64,000 nucleotides of DNA, taken from the NCBI GenBank assembly GCA_030424595.1, contig JAUHWG010000004.1, positions 286,837 through 350,836 on the forward strand, given 5' to 3'. The notes below the pieces were generated by a model. It did no database searches and was not told where the DNA came from. It saw nothing but the letters and a program-made list of their open reading frames with translations. Positions 26,427 to 35,370 of this stretch are shown here, piece by piece. Both the position numbers and the translations under genes were made by a program. The DNA comes from Polyangia bacterium (lineage in GTDB: Bacteria > Myxococcota_A > Polyangia > Nannocystales > Nannocystaceae). Positions within the stretch are counted from its first letter, which is position 1. Every line of letters begins with the position of its first letter.

Positions 26427-27923
26427 ATGGGATCAACGCCACGGACGTCGGGGGAGCGGGAGCGGGCTGGCGCTGCGGAGTGGGCGGAGTTCGCCGCGGC
26501 GCTCGCGGAGGTGCGGGACTTCGTCGGCGATGCCCGGGGGCGGCCGGAGCTGCGGCCCCTCTTCGTCGCCGACGGGGGGGTCTCGGCCCGCTTTGACCGC
26601 CCCTCGCCGCTGCCGGAGGCCGCTCTTCCCCTCAAGGACGCGCTCGGCGAGCTCCTCGGGGTCCTGGAGGCCGGCTACTGCAACGCCTCGCACCCCAACT
26701 ATCACGCCTACTTCGCGGCGAAGCCGCGCTTGGAGGCGGTGCTCGGCGACTTCCTCGGCGAGGCGCTCAACCAAACCCCGGCGGCCTGGCGTGCAGGCCC
26801 CGGCGCGACGGCGATCGAGTCTGAGGTGCTGGCCTGGCTCGCGGACTTCATCGGCTACCCGCGGGGCGTCGGCCGTTGGCCAGGCGGGGTGGTCGTCGGC
26901 GGCGGTCACCTGGCGAACCTCTGCGCCCTGAAGCTCGCCCGTGATCGGGCGCTCGGCCCCGAGATCCAGGAGCGCGGCCTCCACGGGGCGCCGCCTGTCG
27001 CGGTGTACATGTCCCGAGAGGGGCACTTCTCGATCCCGCGCGCCCTCGACACCCTGGGCCACGGGCGCGCCGCGTTGCGGTCTGTCGAGGTCGACGAGCG
27101 CGGCCGCCTGCGCCCCGAGGCCCTCGCCGCGGCGATCGCCGCAGACCGGGCGCAGGGGGTCGTTCCGCTGGCGATCGTCGCGATCGCCGGGACCAGCGGC
27201 AGCGGGGCGATCGACCCCCTGGCGGAGATCGCCGAGATCGCCGCGCGGGAGCGGGTCTGGTTCCACGTCGACGGCGCCGCCGGGGCGGCGATGGCCGGCC
27301 TGCCCGCCTGCGCCGACGCCTTCTCCGGGATCGCAGGCGCCGACTCCCTGACGATCGACCCCTGCAAGTGGCTCTTCGTCCCCTACGGGATCGGCGTCCT
27401 CCTGGTCCGCGACGGCGAGTCGCTGCTCCGGGCCTTCCCCTCGTCGAGCCACTACTGGGAGGAGCTCGGCGAGCCGGACCTCTACGCGATGGGCCCCTAC
27501 GGCAGCCGTCAGGTCCGCACGTTGGGGCTGTGGTTGCTCTTTCGCCGGCTCGGCGCGCAGGGTCTGCGCGGGCTCTTGGGGGAGCTCCTCCGCCTCACCT
27601 CTGTCCTCGCCGACAGGGTCGAGGCGGCGCCCGAGCTCGAGCTCCTCCACCGGCCGGAGCTGGCCGTCTGCGCCTTCCGGGCGCGGGTCCGAGGCGCGAG
27701 CGCCGAGGCGAACAACAGGCTCAACGCAGAGCTCCAGCGCCGGCTCCTGGAGGAGGGCATCGCCTACGTGACCAACCTCGACTGGCGAGGGACGACCTAC
27801 CTCCGGGTGGGGGTCAACAACTACGCCCTGTGCCAGGGGGACATCGACCGTCTCGTGGACGGCGTCATCTCGCTGAGCGCCCGGATCGCGGGGACTGCGG
27901 GGCCCCCGGACTCGCGAGAGTAG
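26427..27923 (+). CDS. PLP-dependent group II decarboxylase/aminotransferase-fold enzyme
   Basis: 498 residues of the glutamate/aromatic-L-amino-acid decarboxylase family. HPNYHAYFAAKPRLEAVLGD near the N-terminus, GGVVVGGGHLANLCALKLAR (phosphate-binding loop), WFHVDGAAGAAMAGL (Asp binding the pyridine N) and SLTIDPCKWLFVPYGIGVL carrying the PLP Lys. The usual DxHKW is DPCKW here, so the His that stacks near the Lys is Cys. It should decarboxylate an amino acid to an amine; the substrate is not predictable. No close operon partners. Confidence 0.87.
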   Translation: MGSTPRTSGERERAGAAEWAEFAAALAEVRDFVGDARGRPELRPLFVADGGVSARFDRPSPLPEAALPLKDALGELLGVLEAGYCNASHPNYHAYFAAKPRLEAVLGDFLGEALNQTPAAWRAGPGATAIESEVLAWLADFIGYPRGVGRWPGGVVVGGGHLANLCALKLARDRALGPEIQERGLHGAPPVAVYMSREGHFSIPRALDTLGHGRAALRSVEVDERGRLRPEALAAAIAADRAQGVVPLAIVAIAGTSGSGAIDPLAEIAEIAARERVWFHVDGAAGAAMAGLPACADAFSGIAGADSLTIDPCKWLFVPYGIGVLLVRDGESLLRAFPSSSHYWEELGEPDLYAMGPYGSRQVRTLGLWLLFRRLGAQGLRGLLGELLRLTSVLADRVEAAPELELLHRPELAVCAFRARVRGASAEANNRLNAELQRRLLEEGIAYVTNLDWRGTTYLRVGVNNYALCQGDIDRLVDGVISLSARIAGTAGPPDSRE

Positions 27924-28017
27924 TCCGCGTAGACGCCGCTCCGGTCGACCGGGGGGCTTTGACAGGTGCTCGCGGATCGGCTACGGGGGGGCGAGTTCGC
28001 GCGAGCGAAACAAGCCT

Positions 28018-29034
28018 ATGCACAAGCTCTCCATCTCCCGTCCTTGGCTCCTCAGCACCCTGCTCCTCGCCGCCGTCGGCTGCTCCGGCGGAGAGGGCTC
28101 GACGGAGGGGACGGACGCCACCTCCAACGGGGTGACCAGCGAGAGCGCGACCGCGTCGGCCTCCGCGTCGGCGACGGATTCGGCGTCGACATCGGCGTCA
28201 GCCTCAGCGTCGGCGTCGGCGTCGGCGTCGGCGTCCGCAGGCACCGAGAGCACCGGCGGCGAGACCGACGACAGCACGAGCGCGACCACTGGCACGGCGA
28301 CGGCGACGGCGACAGACCCGACCGGCGACACCGATCCGACCGGCGACACCGACCCGACCGACCCGACCGGCGGCGACGGGGTCTCCTTGTGCCTGGAGGT
28401 CTGCGAGAGCGACGCGGACTGCGAGATCGACGGCCAGGACCAGGGCCTCGTCTGTACGGATGGCCTCTGCGTCGGCGACTTCAACGGTCAGTGCAGCGAC
28501 GATCAGGAGTGCAAGGACCTCTACAGCGGCTGGAACCAGGGCGATCCCTGCGCCTCCCAGGGGGACTGCGCGATCACCCAGGGCTGCATCGATCTCAACG
28601 GCCAAGGCCGCTGCGTCTTCATCCCGACCGAGTTCCTCCAGTGCGACACGATCAATATGGACGAGGTGCCGATGCCGGCGATCGAGGGCGGGACGATCCT
28701 CGTCTGCGGCAACACCTCGGCGATCTGCACCGAGGACGAGTACTGCCTCGACGGCTGCAAGAGCGACAATGACTGCCTCGCGCCGTCATACCCGGTCTGC
28801 AACGTCCAGTCGGGCCTGTGTGGGTGCGGACAGGACTCGGACTGCGCCGGCCAGGCCGGCGCCTCGGTCTGCGACGACGGAGTCTGTCGCTGCGGACAGG
28901 ACTCGGACTGCGCGGAGCTCAGCTACTCCGACGTCTGCGTCGACGGGGTCTGCGGCTGCTCAGGGCAGTCCGTGTGCCGCGGCTACGAAGAGACCTACGA
29001 CGGCACGACCGTGACCTGTAAGTCCTTCGGCTGA
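28018..29034 (+). CDS. Cys-rich lipoprotein with Ala/Ser and Thr/Asp linker
   Basis: 338 residues: signal peptide with lipobox AVGC, a repetitive linker (ASASASATDSASTSASASAS, encoded by GCGTCG hexamers, then DPTGDTDPTGDTDPT), and a C-terminal region with about 24 cysteines in repeated CGQDSDCA/CDDGVC modules like the Dickkopf/IGFBP-like repeats common in Nannocystis-type proteins. This predicts a disulfide-rich surface domain, likely adhesive or protein-binding. No enzymatic motif. It ends near a CTAG-bracketed hairpin shared with the convergent cyclase gene. Confidence 0.85.
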   Translation: MHKLSISRPWLLSTLLLAAVGCSGGEGSTEGTDATSNGVTSESATASASASATDSASTSASASASASASASASAGTESTGGETDDSTSATTGTATATATDPTGDTDPTGDTDPTDPTGGDGVSLCLEVCESDADCEIDGQDQGLVCTDGLCVGDFNGQCSDDQECKDLYSGWNQGDPCASQGDCAITQGCIDLNGQGRCVFIPTEFLQCDTINMDEVPMPAIEGGTILVCGNTSAICTEDEYCLDGCKSDNDCLAPSYPVCNVQSGLCGCGQDSDCAGQAGASVCDDGVCRCGQDSDCAELSYSDVCVDGVCGCSGQSVCRGYEETYDGTTVTCKSFG

Positions 29035-29087
29035 GGGGGCGCTCGACTCGGGGAAGAGCGAGGGCTCGCTCCGCTCGGCTCTCGGGG

Positions 29088-29134
29088 CTAGGACCCCGGG
29101 GCGAGAGCAGGGGACGTTCGCCCCGGCCTCCTAG
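29088..29134. terminator. CTAG-bracketed hairpin between convergent genes
   Basis: Long palindrome: CTAGGACCCCGGGGCGA on the left, TTCGCCCCGGCCTCCTAG on the right, about 12 bases of loop. It can serve as a bidirectional terminator. Both ends are CTAG, and the right CTAG contains the TAG stop codon of the cyclase gene. The sequence differs from the MITE-like family although the bracketing is the same. Confidence 0.7.
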
Positions 29135-30462
29135 CCGACGAGGGCGAAGAGCTGCATCGGGGCGGGGACTCCCTTGAGCGTGTGCTCGCCCCGGGGCTCG
29201 AAGCGGAGGCCGGAGCCGGCGACGAGATCGGTGACCGTACGCGAGACCAGCACCTGGTCCGCGCCGGCCTTCGACTGGACCCGGGCGGCGACGTTGACCG
29301 CGATCCCGCCGACGTCGGCGCCGCGCAGCTCGATCTCGCCGACGTGGACGCCGACCCGGATCGAGAGGCCGAGGGCGCGGACCTGGGCGGCGAAGTCCTG
29401 ACCGCAGCGGACCCCGCGACCGGGGCCGTCAAAGGTCGCGAGCACCCCGTCGCCGGTGGTCTTGATCACCCGGCCGCCGTAGGCCCGGACCAGGCGCTCC
29501 GCGAGCTCGTCGTGGGCGTCGAGGAGCTCGCGCCAGGGTCCGTCGCCGAGCGCCGCAGCCTTGGCGGTGGAGTCGACGATATCGCTGAAGAGCACGGTCG
29601 CGAGCACGCGGGTGTCGGCGACCTGTCCCGCGCTCCGCTCGCCGGTGAGGAAGGCCGCGATCTCGTCGCAGAGGCCGGTGCAGTCGCCGAAGTAGGGGAG
29701 ATGATCCCGGCCGTCGAGGAGCTTCAGCGAAGCGCCCGCGATCTGCGACGCGAGGAATTCGGAGGCGGCGACGTCGACGACCACATCGTCGCGCCGGTGC
29801 ATGACGAGCGACGGTACGCGGACCTGGGGGAGGACGTCGCAGACGTCGATGTCGGCGACCAGCTGCCAGAGCCTGCGCAGGCCGCTCGGGCTGATCGCGG
29901 AGCGCTCGAAGCGGGCGAAGAGGTCGCGGCTCTCCGCCACGTCGCTGTGGCTCGGGGCGAAGAGGTCCATCGAGATCCCGCTGCCCCAGCCCCGGACGGT
30001 CTGCTCGATCAGCCGCTCTAGCTGGGCGTTGTCCGGCATGAAGGGGTGATCGGCGCTTTGACGAAAGCGGGCGAAGGTGCCGTAGAGGATGAGCGACGAG
30101 ACCCGCTTGGGATCGCTGGCGGCGAAGAGAACGCCGAGCGGACCGCCCTCGGAGATCCCGAAGATCGCGGCCCGCTTGCTCCCGGCCGCGTCCATCACCG
30201 CGCGCAGGTCGTCCATCCGCACCTCGAGGCTCGGCGCGCCGGCGAGGCGATCGGAGAGGCCGCCGCCTCGCTTGTCAAAGACGATCAGGCGGGCGAAGCC
30301 GCCGAGTCGATCGAGGAGCTGGGTGTAGCCGGGGAGCTGCTCCGACGCGTCGAGGTGGGAGACGATCGGCGGGATGATCACCAGATCGCGCGGCCCGTTC
30401 CCGCGGATCTGATAGGCGATGCTCGCCCCGTGGCTCTCGGTGTAGCGGATTGGGCTTGTCAT
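29131..30462 (-). CDS. Alpha/beta-hydrolase and class III adenylate cyclase fusion
   Basis: 443 residues. N-terminal alpha/beta hydrolase (about 1-265): RLIVFDKRGGGLSDR, nucleophile elbow GISEGGPLGV, and DGRDHLPYFGD with the His. C-terminal class III nucleotide cyclase (about 275-440): ATVLFSDIVDSTAKAAALGD (first metal Asp), IKTTGDGVLATFDGP (second metal Asp) and VNVAARVQSKAGADQVLVS. Hydrolase-like domains fused to cyclases are known in mycobacteria and myxobacteria, where the hydrolase may sense a small ligand. The product is probably cAMP. No transmembrane segment, so cytosolic. Confidence 0.92.
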   Translation of the reverse strand: MTSPIRYTESHGASIAYQIRGNGPRDLVIIPPIVSHLDASEQLPGYTQLLDRLGGFARLIVFDKRGGGLSDRLAGAPSLEVRMDDLRAVMDAAGSKRAAIFGISEGGPLGVLFAASDPKRVSSLILYGTFARFRQSADHPFMPDNAQLERLIEQTVRGWGSGISMDLFAPSHSDVAESRDLFARFERSAISPSGLRRLWQLVADIDVCDVLPQVRVPSLVMHRRDDVVVDVAASEFLASQIAGASLKLLDGRDHLPYFGDCTGLCDEIAAFLTGERSAGQVADTRVLATVLFSDIVDSTAKAAALGDGPWRELLDAHDELAERLVRAYGGRVIKTTGDGVLATFDGPGRGVRCGQDFAAQVRALGLSIRVGVHVGEIELRGADVGGIAVNVAARVQSKAGADQVLVSRTVTDLVAGSGLRFEPRGEHTLKGVPAPMQLFALVG

Positions 30463-30574
30463 CGCTCGTCCTTGCCGTGCAGGCGATCGCTACGGGGGCG
30501 CCTGCATCGATCTCGCGCGCGCCGCGGAGCTCATGGGACCATCATGGGACCATCGTCGCCTTGGGGGCAAGGTC

Positions 30575-31192
30575 TCACCCGGTCGACTCGCTGGGGTAGG
30601 GCTCGGTGATGTAGCTGAAGGTCGCGCTGCCGATGCGATCGCAGGCGTCGCGGACCGTCGCCGACACGTCGACCCGCGCCCAAGAGTCGTAGACCCAGCC
30701 GAGGTCGTCGTCGAGGACGACGACGTAGCCGGTCGTCGTCAGGTGATCGCCGACGGCGACCAGGAGCTTCGGGTCGACGACGACCAGATCGCGGGCGCCG
30801 AAGGTGGTCCACGTGCAGGTGTTGGCGGGGGCCTCGAGGGGGCACTCCTCGGCGGCGCGGACGACAAATTGGATCTCGAGGCCCGGCGAGCCCAGCTCCG
30901 GGTTGTCGAGCTCGACGCCGAGGAAGAAGTGCTGCCCGCCCTGAAAGCCGTGGTGGAGCTCTGGCCTGTGCTCGGCCGTGAGCGGCGCGTAGGTCGACTC
31001 GCCCTCACCGAGGCTGACGATCAGCGGATCGTCGCGGGTGCAGCTCGGGTCGAGCACGAGCATGGTCTCGGGGTCACAGCCGAGCGGGTCCATCTCGCAG
31101 GTCTCCGGCGGCTCCTCGGGTCGCGCGCAGAAGAACCCGGTGAGCTGGGTCGAGGCGACGAAGGCGAGGAGCCAAGCGTGCGTCCGGTGCAT
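30575..31192 (-). CDS. Exported protein of unknown function
   Basis: 205 residues with a signal peptide (MHRTHAWLLAFVASTQLTGF, cleavage or lipidation near FFCARPEEP, so possibly a lipoprotein with Cys at about 24). The mature part has six cysteines (ETCEMDPLGCDPETM, SCTRDD, EECPLEAPANTCTW, DACDRIG) and beta-rich segments (GYVVVLDDDLGWVYDSWARV, ATFSYITEPYPSESTG). No family recognised. ATG 31192 is preferred to the upstream open frame because the hydrophobic leader starts there. The cyclase gene lies 112 bases downstream on the same strand. Confidence 0.72.
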   Translation of the reverse strand: MHRTHAWLLAFVASTQLTGFFCARPEEPPETCEMDPLGCDPETMLVLDPSCTRDDPLIVSLGEGESTYAPLTAEHRPELHHGFQGGQHFFLGVELDNPELGSPGLEIQFVVRAAEECPLEAPANTCTWTTFGARDLVVVDPKLLVAVGDHLTTTGYVVVLDDDLGWVYDSWARVDVSATVRDACDRIGSATFSYITEPYPSESTG

Positions 31193-31370
31193 CCCGTCCA
31201 CGCTAGCACGGGGCGGTCCGCCCCTCTCGGCGCTGCAAGAGCTGCGGCCTGCCCTTGACGATGCTCGGTGGTCGGCCTGCGGCGACGGGGCGCGCGTGAG
31301 CGCGGAGCCGCTCATCCTCGAGGGCGATCGGGTGATCCGCCTAGGTTGCGCTCAGGCGAGCGCGCCCGCC

Positions 31371-31426
31371 GGGGTCCGGGGTCCGGGGTCCGGGGTCCGG
31401 GGTCCGGGGTCCGGGGTCCGGGGTCC
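31371..31426. repeat. 7-bp tandem repeat GGGGTCC x8
   Basis: Eight perfect head-to-tail heptamers followed by GGGC. The repeat lies in a 330-base spacer (31193-31524) that otherwise holds nothing recognisable, upstream of the exported-protein gene and downstream of the Coq4-like gene. Confidence 0.95.
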
Positions 31427-31524
31427 GGGCTTGGCCCGAACTCTGGGCCAAGCTCTCGCATCCGTTCCAGCTCTCCGCCCCGCAAGTCGGCCCAGGGCGT
31501 CGAGCGGAGCTTCACGTGTACGCC

Positions 31525-32166
31525 TCAGGGGGCGAGCCTCAGCCGCTCGCGGACCGCGTGAAGGTCGTCCTCGAACCAAAGCTCGAGCGGCTCCGCGAGC
31601 AGCATCGGGGCGCGTCGCGCCAGCGCCCGGCCACGGCGGATGTTGGCGAGGGTACGGCGCGCGGACCACGGGCGCAGGAGGGGACCCAAGACATACAAGA
31701 CGCCCAGCCAGACGCGGCTGAGCTTGAAGTACCGTTGCTCGAGGATGAACGCGGTGATCCGGAGCTCTTCGGGGAGCGAGGTGTCGCACTCTAGGACGAC
31801 ATGAAACACGTCGTGGAGGCAGATGTAGCGGGCGGCTGCGCCGATATCCTCGAGGTCCGCGCGGGTGTCGTCGCTGATCGAGGCCAGGACGATCGCGTTG
31901 GCCTCGCAGAAGTCCGCGACCGCGCGGCCGAAGGTGCCCGGCGAGAGCTGAGAGAGCGCCCCTAGGTCGAGCTGGGGAGCGGCGATCGAGCCGCCGTGGC
32001 GCTGCGCTAGCGCGCGGACCTGCTCGTTTGTGTGCGCCGTCATCACCCCGCCGAGGAGCCTCGTCTGCATCACCGCGGCATCGCCGATGCGCTGGGGATC
32101 CGCCCGGGCGCGCCGCAGCGCTCGCAACCGTTCAAACCAGGAGCTGTCGGGCCGAACATCGGTCAT
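31525..32166 (-). CDS. Coq4-like protein
   Basis: 213 residues. The segment YICLHDVFHVVLECDTSLPE, followed by ELRITAFILEQRYFKLSR, reproduces the Coq4 signature (HDxxH and a Glu about 12 residues on) around which Coq4 binds a divalent metal. Coq4 works in ubiquinone biosynthesis as a scaffold and, in recent work, oxidative decarboxylase. An isolated bacterial Coq4-like protein may instead act on another prenylated or lipid substrate; no ubiquinone gene is nearby. The N-terminal RRARADPQRIGDAAVMQTRL fits the family's helical start. Assignment is by motif only. Confidence 0.6.
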   Translation of the reverse strand: MTDVRPDSSWFERLRALRRARADPQRIGDAAVMQTRLLGGVMTAHTNEQVRALAQRHGGSIAAPQLDLGALSQLSPGTFGRAVADFCEANAIVLASISDDTRADLEDIGAAARYICLHDVFHVVLECDTSLPEELRITAFILEQRYFKLSRVWLGVLYVLGPLLRPWSARRTLANIRRGRALARRAPMLLAEPLELWFEDDLHAVRERLRLAP

Positions 32167-32507
32167 CGCGGGTCACCGTACCCTGGCGCGGGCGTCGAGC
32201 TGACCGACTCGCCGCGGCGGAGCTGTTGTTCGTCCCCGGGTCGTGGCCGATGAGCCTCGCCAGGCCGGTCGATAGGCAGGTTGTTCACTCATTCCTCATC
32301 GGCATAGGACCTCTCGTCTGCACTCCATCTTGCAAGGACACTGAGGATCGACATAGACGTCGATCTCCAGACGATCCTCCGCTCGCCGGGGTGAGCGCTG
32401 GAGCCGTGGCGTAATCGGCAGTGGTTGGGCATCGGCGGCGACCGCCTTCGGCCACGCCCGTGATGAGCTCCGCTCACCGTCGAGGATGCCGCATCGACGC
32501 TCCGGGC
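32167..32507. other. Gene-free spacer
   Basis: About 340 bases without a supported gene. A minus-strand frame ends with DVYVDPQCPCKMECRREVLC (stop at 32296), odd in its Cys content, but the frame only becomes open by shadowing the hydrolase gene and has no start with a ribosome binding site here. Confidence 0.35.
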
Positions 32508-33407
32508 CTACGTCGCCGGCGACGGGCGCGGAGCCCCGCCTCGGTCCGCGAGGCGAGCTAGGATCAAGCGATGGATCGTCGCGGGATCCTCGAGGTGCAT
32601 GAAGTGGCCGACCCGGGGGAGGACGTGGAGCTCGACCGGCGCGTCGGAGGCCTCCGCGGTGGCGGTGAACAGCTCCCGGCCGATACAGCCGTCGCGCTCC
32701 CCGGCGAGCACCATCGCCGGCACCTGGAGGGGCGCGAGGGCGAGCTGTTGGCTCCGTCGCCAGGCCCTGAGCTGGCCTAGGCGGGGGGGGAGGGCGCGGT
32801 AGTAGGCGAGCGCCGCGTCGACGGTGCCGGGGCGACGAAAGGTCTCCTTGATCGCCTGCAGGCGCTCGGGCGGCGGCGTCCAGCCGGGGCTCCAGGCGCG
32901 CCAGAGTGCGTCGATGAGCGCGAAGTCGTCGGCTTGGAGCCGGCGCTCGGCGATCCACGGCAGCTGAAAGAGGCCGATGTAGGCGCTGCGTCGGAGCTGC
33001 GCTGCGCGGACGTCACGGAGGAAGGCGCGCAGGGGAGGGACGGCGAGGGTGATGAGGTCGCGGATCCGCGTCGGGGCCAGGTTCGCCGCGGCGTAGCTGC
33101 TGATCGCCCCCCAGTCGTGGCCGATGAGCGTCGCCTCCGCTTCGCCGAGGGCCTCGATCAGGCCGACGGCGTCGGCCGCCAGGGCTGCGATCGAATAGTC
33201 GCCGTCTGGGGCAGGCCCGGTCGGCCCGTAGCCGCGGAGCCAGGGGGCGACCGCGCGGTAGCCTGCCTCGGCGAGCGCGGACAGGAGCGGCGTGAAGGAG
33301 GTCGGGTCGTCGGGGAAGCCGTGGAGGACGAGGACCAGCGGACCCTCGCCGGCGCTGAGGCAGCGGAAGTCGATACCGCGGGCGCGGACGTCGAGGACGC
33401 GGGGCAT
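32508..33407 (-). CDS. Epoxide-hydrolase-like alpha/beta hydrolase
   Basis: 299 residues. VLVLHGFPDDPTSFTPLL (HGFP oxyanion motif), PWLRGYGPTGPAP (the RGYG motif of epoxide hydrolases and haloalkane dehalogenases), nucleophile elbow IGHDWGAISSYAAA with Asp as nucleophile, and LPRVGHFMHLEDP with the catalytic His. The Asp nucleophile and the RGYG motif point to epoxide hydrolase rather than esterase. ATG 33407 has AGAGGGA upstream. Divergent from the pcm gene, 116 bases apart. Confidence 0.87.
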   Translation of the reverse strand: MPRVLDVRARGIDFRCLSAGEGPLVLVLHGFPDDPTSFTPLLSALAEAGYRAVAPWLRGYGPTGPAPDGDYSIAALAADAVGLIEALGEAEATLIGHDWGAISSYAAANLAPTRIRDLITLAVPPLRAFLRDVRAAQLRRSAYIGLFQLPWIAERRLQADDFALIDALWRAWSPGWTPPPERLQAIKETFRRPGTVDAALAYYRALPPRLGQLRAWRRSQQLALAPLQVPAMVLAGERDGCIGRELFTATAEASDAPVELHVLPRVGHFMHLEDPATIHRLILARLADRGGAPRPSPAT

Positions 33408-33523
33408 GATCCCTCTGGTACCGGTCGCGGTCCCGCTCGGCAACCACCGCTTCCGCGCGGAGCCTGGTCGGGGCACACTGGCGGGGCTGGACTCGGAGAT
33501 CCGCGGCAAGGCTTGGGACGGCG

Positions 33524-34231
33524 ATGACGGACGACAACGGGGCTCAGTGGGCGGGCGAGAGCTCCGAGCTTCGGGCCGCCCGCGCGCGGATGGTCGAGAC
33601 CCAGCTCGTCCCCCGCGGGATCGCCTGCCCTCGCGTCTTGGCGGCGATGGGGGAGGTCCCCCGCCACGAATTTGTCGATCCGCGCCTTGTCGGCGAGGCC
33701 TACTCCGATCACGCCCTGCCGATAGGTCACGGGGTGACCATCTCGCAGCCCTACATGGTCGCCTTGATGACCGAGCGCGCGGCGATCAAGCCCGGGGATC
33801 GGGTGCTCGAGATCGGCGCGGGCTCGGGCTACCAGAGCGCTGTGCTCGCGGCGCTCGGCGCCGAGGTCTTCGCGATCGAGCGGATCGACGCGCTGGTCGC
33901 CCCGGCGCGGGCCCGCCTCGATCGCCTCGGCTACGGCGCGCAGGTCCACCTCCGCGTCGGGGACGGCAGCCTCGGCTGGCCCGAGAACGCCCCCTACGCG
34001 GCGATCCTCGTCGCCGCCGCGGCGCCCCAGATCCCGCAGGCCCTGATCGACGAGCTGGCCCCCGGCGGACGCCTCGTCATCCCCGTGGGGACCGACGCGC
34101 AGGAGCTCCGGCTCATCTGCCGCCGGGCGAGCGGCAAGCCGAGCCTTCAGGCCGATGGCGAGGGCTCCCGCGGGTTCTCTGAGGAGTCGCTCCTGCCGGT
34201 CCGCTTCGTGCCCCTGATAGGGCAGGGATAG
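33524..34231 (+). CDS. pcm: Protein-L-isoaspartate O-methyltransferase
   Basis: 235 residues. Repairs isoaspartyl residues of aged proteins using S-adenosylmethionine. MVETQLVPRGI at the N-terminus, ALPIGHGVTISQPYMVALMT (the T/S-ISQP motif specific to PCMT), VLEIGAGSGYQSAVLAALG (SAM motif I) and GGRLVIPVG (motif III) are all present. Its last residues and TAG stop lie inside the 11-bp tandem array at 34216-34275, so the C-terminus PLIGQG depends on the repeat phase. Cytosolic. Confidence 0.95.
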   Translation: MTDDNGAQWAGESSELRAARARMVETQLVPRGIACPRVLAAMGEVPRHEFVDPRLVGEAYSDHALPIGHGVTISQPYMVALMTERAAIKPGDRVLEIGAGSGYQSAVLAALGAEVFAIERIDALVAPARARLDRLGYGAQVHLRVGDGSLGWPENAPYAAILVAAAAPQIPQALIDELAPGGRLVIPVGTDAQELRLICRRASGKPSLQADGEGSRGFSEESLLPVRFVPLIGQG

Positions 34232-34275
34232 GGCAGGGATAGGGCAGGGATAGGGCAGGGATAGGGCAGGGATAG
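34216..34275. repeat. 11-bp tandem repeat GATAGGGCAGG x5
   Basis: Five perfect copies and a partial sixth (GATAG). The first copies include the end and stop codon of pcm; the rest lies between pcm and the following lipoprotein gene. Confidence 0.95.
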
Positions 34276-34364
34276 CGGGCCGAGATCGGCCAGGAGCCCC
34301 CCTCAGGCGCCCGCGGGAAGGAGGGTCCCAGCCCCCGGGGATCCGCGCTACTATCGGCGCCGCC

Positions 34365-35330
34365 ATGCTCAAGCTACGCCCGATCTCGCTCCTCCCCGCG
34401 CCCCTCTTCGCCGTGGCCCTCGCCGCGGCACCCGTCGGCTGTGGCGGCAAGAGCGACGAAGCCCCGAAGGACGAGAAGACCGAGGAGGCGAAGCCCGAGG
34501 AGGCGAAGCCCGAGGCCAAGCGTGATCCCGACACCAGCCTCGACAAGGTCGCCAAGGGCCCCGACCTCTCCGGTCCCGTGCCGCCCGAGACCGACATGGT
34601 CTTCTTCACGATCGACGGCGCGCTGATCCCGATCGGCTGCTTCAACAAGGAGAAGGGCAAGCTCTCCGCCGGCAAGGATTGCCTCGCGCTCGCCCCCAAG
34701 GGCGCCGACGTCTACCTCAAGTCGAGCTACAGCGATCAGCTCGACACCATCGGCGAGCCCAAGAGCGCGCTGTGCGAGGTCGGCGTGACCACGCCGACCA
34801 GCCTCTCGACCCCCTCGACCGACAGCGGCGCGGCCTTCGACTGGGCCGCGAGCCCGAAGTCGGCGGCGCGCAACGTCGTCACGATCCCCGCGGACACCTG
34901 GGACGACGGCGCGATCAAGTTCACCGACGACGAGCACAAGGCGCTCGCCGCTGCGATCGCGAAGATCAACGGCAAGACCGCCGACCTCGAGACCAAGGTC
35001 CACCAGGCCGCGAGCGTCGATCTCAACGGCGACGGCAAGGAGGAGCGGGTCTTCTCGGCCTACGTCGTCAACCCCCGCGATACCGCCCGCTATCTCTTCA
35101 GCGGCCTCTTCGTCGCCGACGGCACCGACCCTGGGACGATGCTCCTGGTCGTCAAGACCAAGACCAACTCCGAGATGTTCAAGCTCAAGGCCGCCGCCGA
35201 TCTCGACGGTGACGGCACCCACGAGCTGTGGGTCAACGCGGCCTTCGACGAGGGCGGCGGCGACCGGATGTTCGTCCGCAAGGGCGACTCCTTCGACGGC
35301 CTCGGCAAGTGGACCTGCGGGCTCTACTAG
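34365..35330 (+). CDS. Lipoprotein with Asp-rich (calcium-loop-like) repeats
   Basis: 321 residues. Signal peptide with lipobox PVGC, then a Lys/Glu/Pro linker (EEAKPEEAKPEAKRD) and a folded domain. Two loops, SVDLNGDGKEERVFSAYV and AADLDGDGTHELWVNAAF, match the DxDGDG calcium-binding loops of FG-GAP/VCBS or EF-hand-like repeats. Other parts (DMVFFTIDGALIPIGCFNKE) are unfamiliar. Surface or periplasmic Ca-binding protein; function unknown. It stands alone. Confidence 0.82.
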   Translation: MLKLRPISLLPAPLFAVALAAAPVGCGGKSDEAPKDEKTEEAKPEEAKPEAKRDPDTSLDKVAKGPDLSGPVPPETDMVFFTIDGALIPIGCFNKEKGKLSAGKDCLALAPKGADVYLKSSYSDQLDTIGEPKSALCEVGVTTPTSLSTPSTDSGAAFDWAASPKSAARNVVTIPADTWDDGAIKFTDDEHKALAAAIAKINGKTADLETKVHQAASVDLNGDGKEERVFSAYVVNPRDTARYLFSGLFVADGTDPGTMLLVVKTKTNSEMFKLKAAADLDGDGTHELWVNAAFDEGGGDRMFVRKGDSFDGLGKWTCGLY

Positions 35331-35370
35331 CGAGGAGCTAGCTTCAGACTCTTAGGCTCGCTCGGCCCCG

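Noticed and set aside
32296..32420. Cys-rich minus-strand tail PQCPCKMECRREVLC as a possible small peptide gene
   Set aside because: It has no start codon with a ribosome binding site in the spacer, and the frame is open mainly through overlap with the hydrolase gene.
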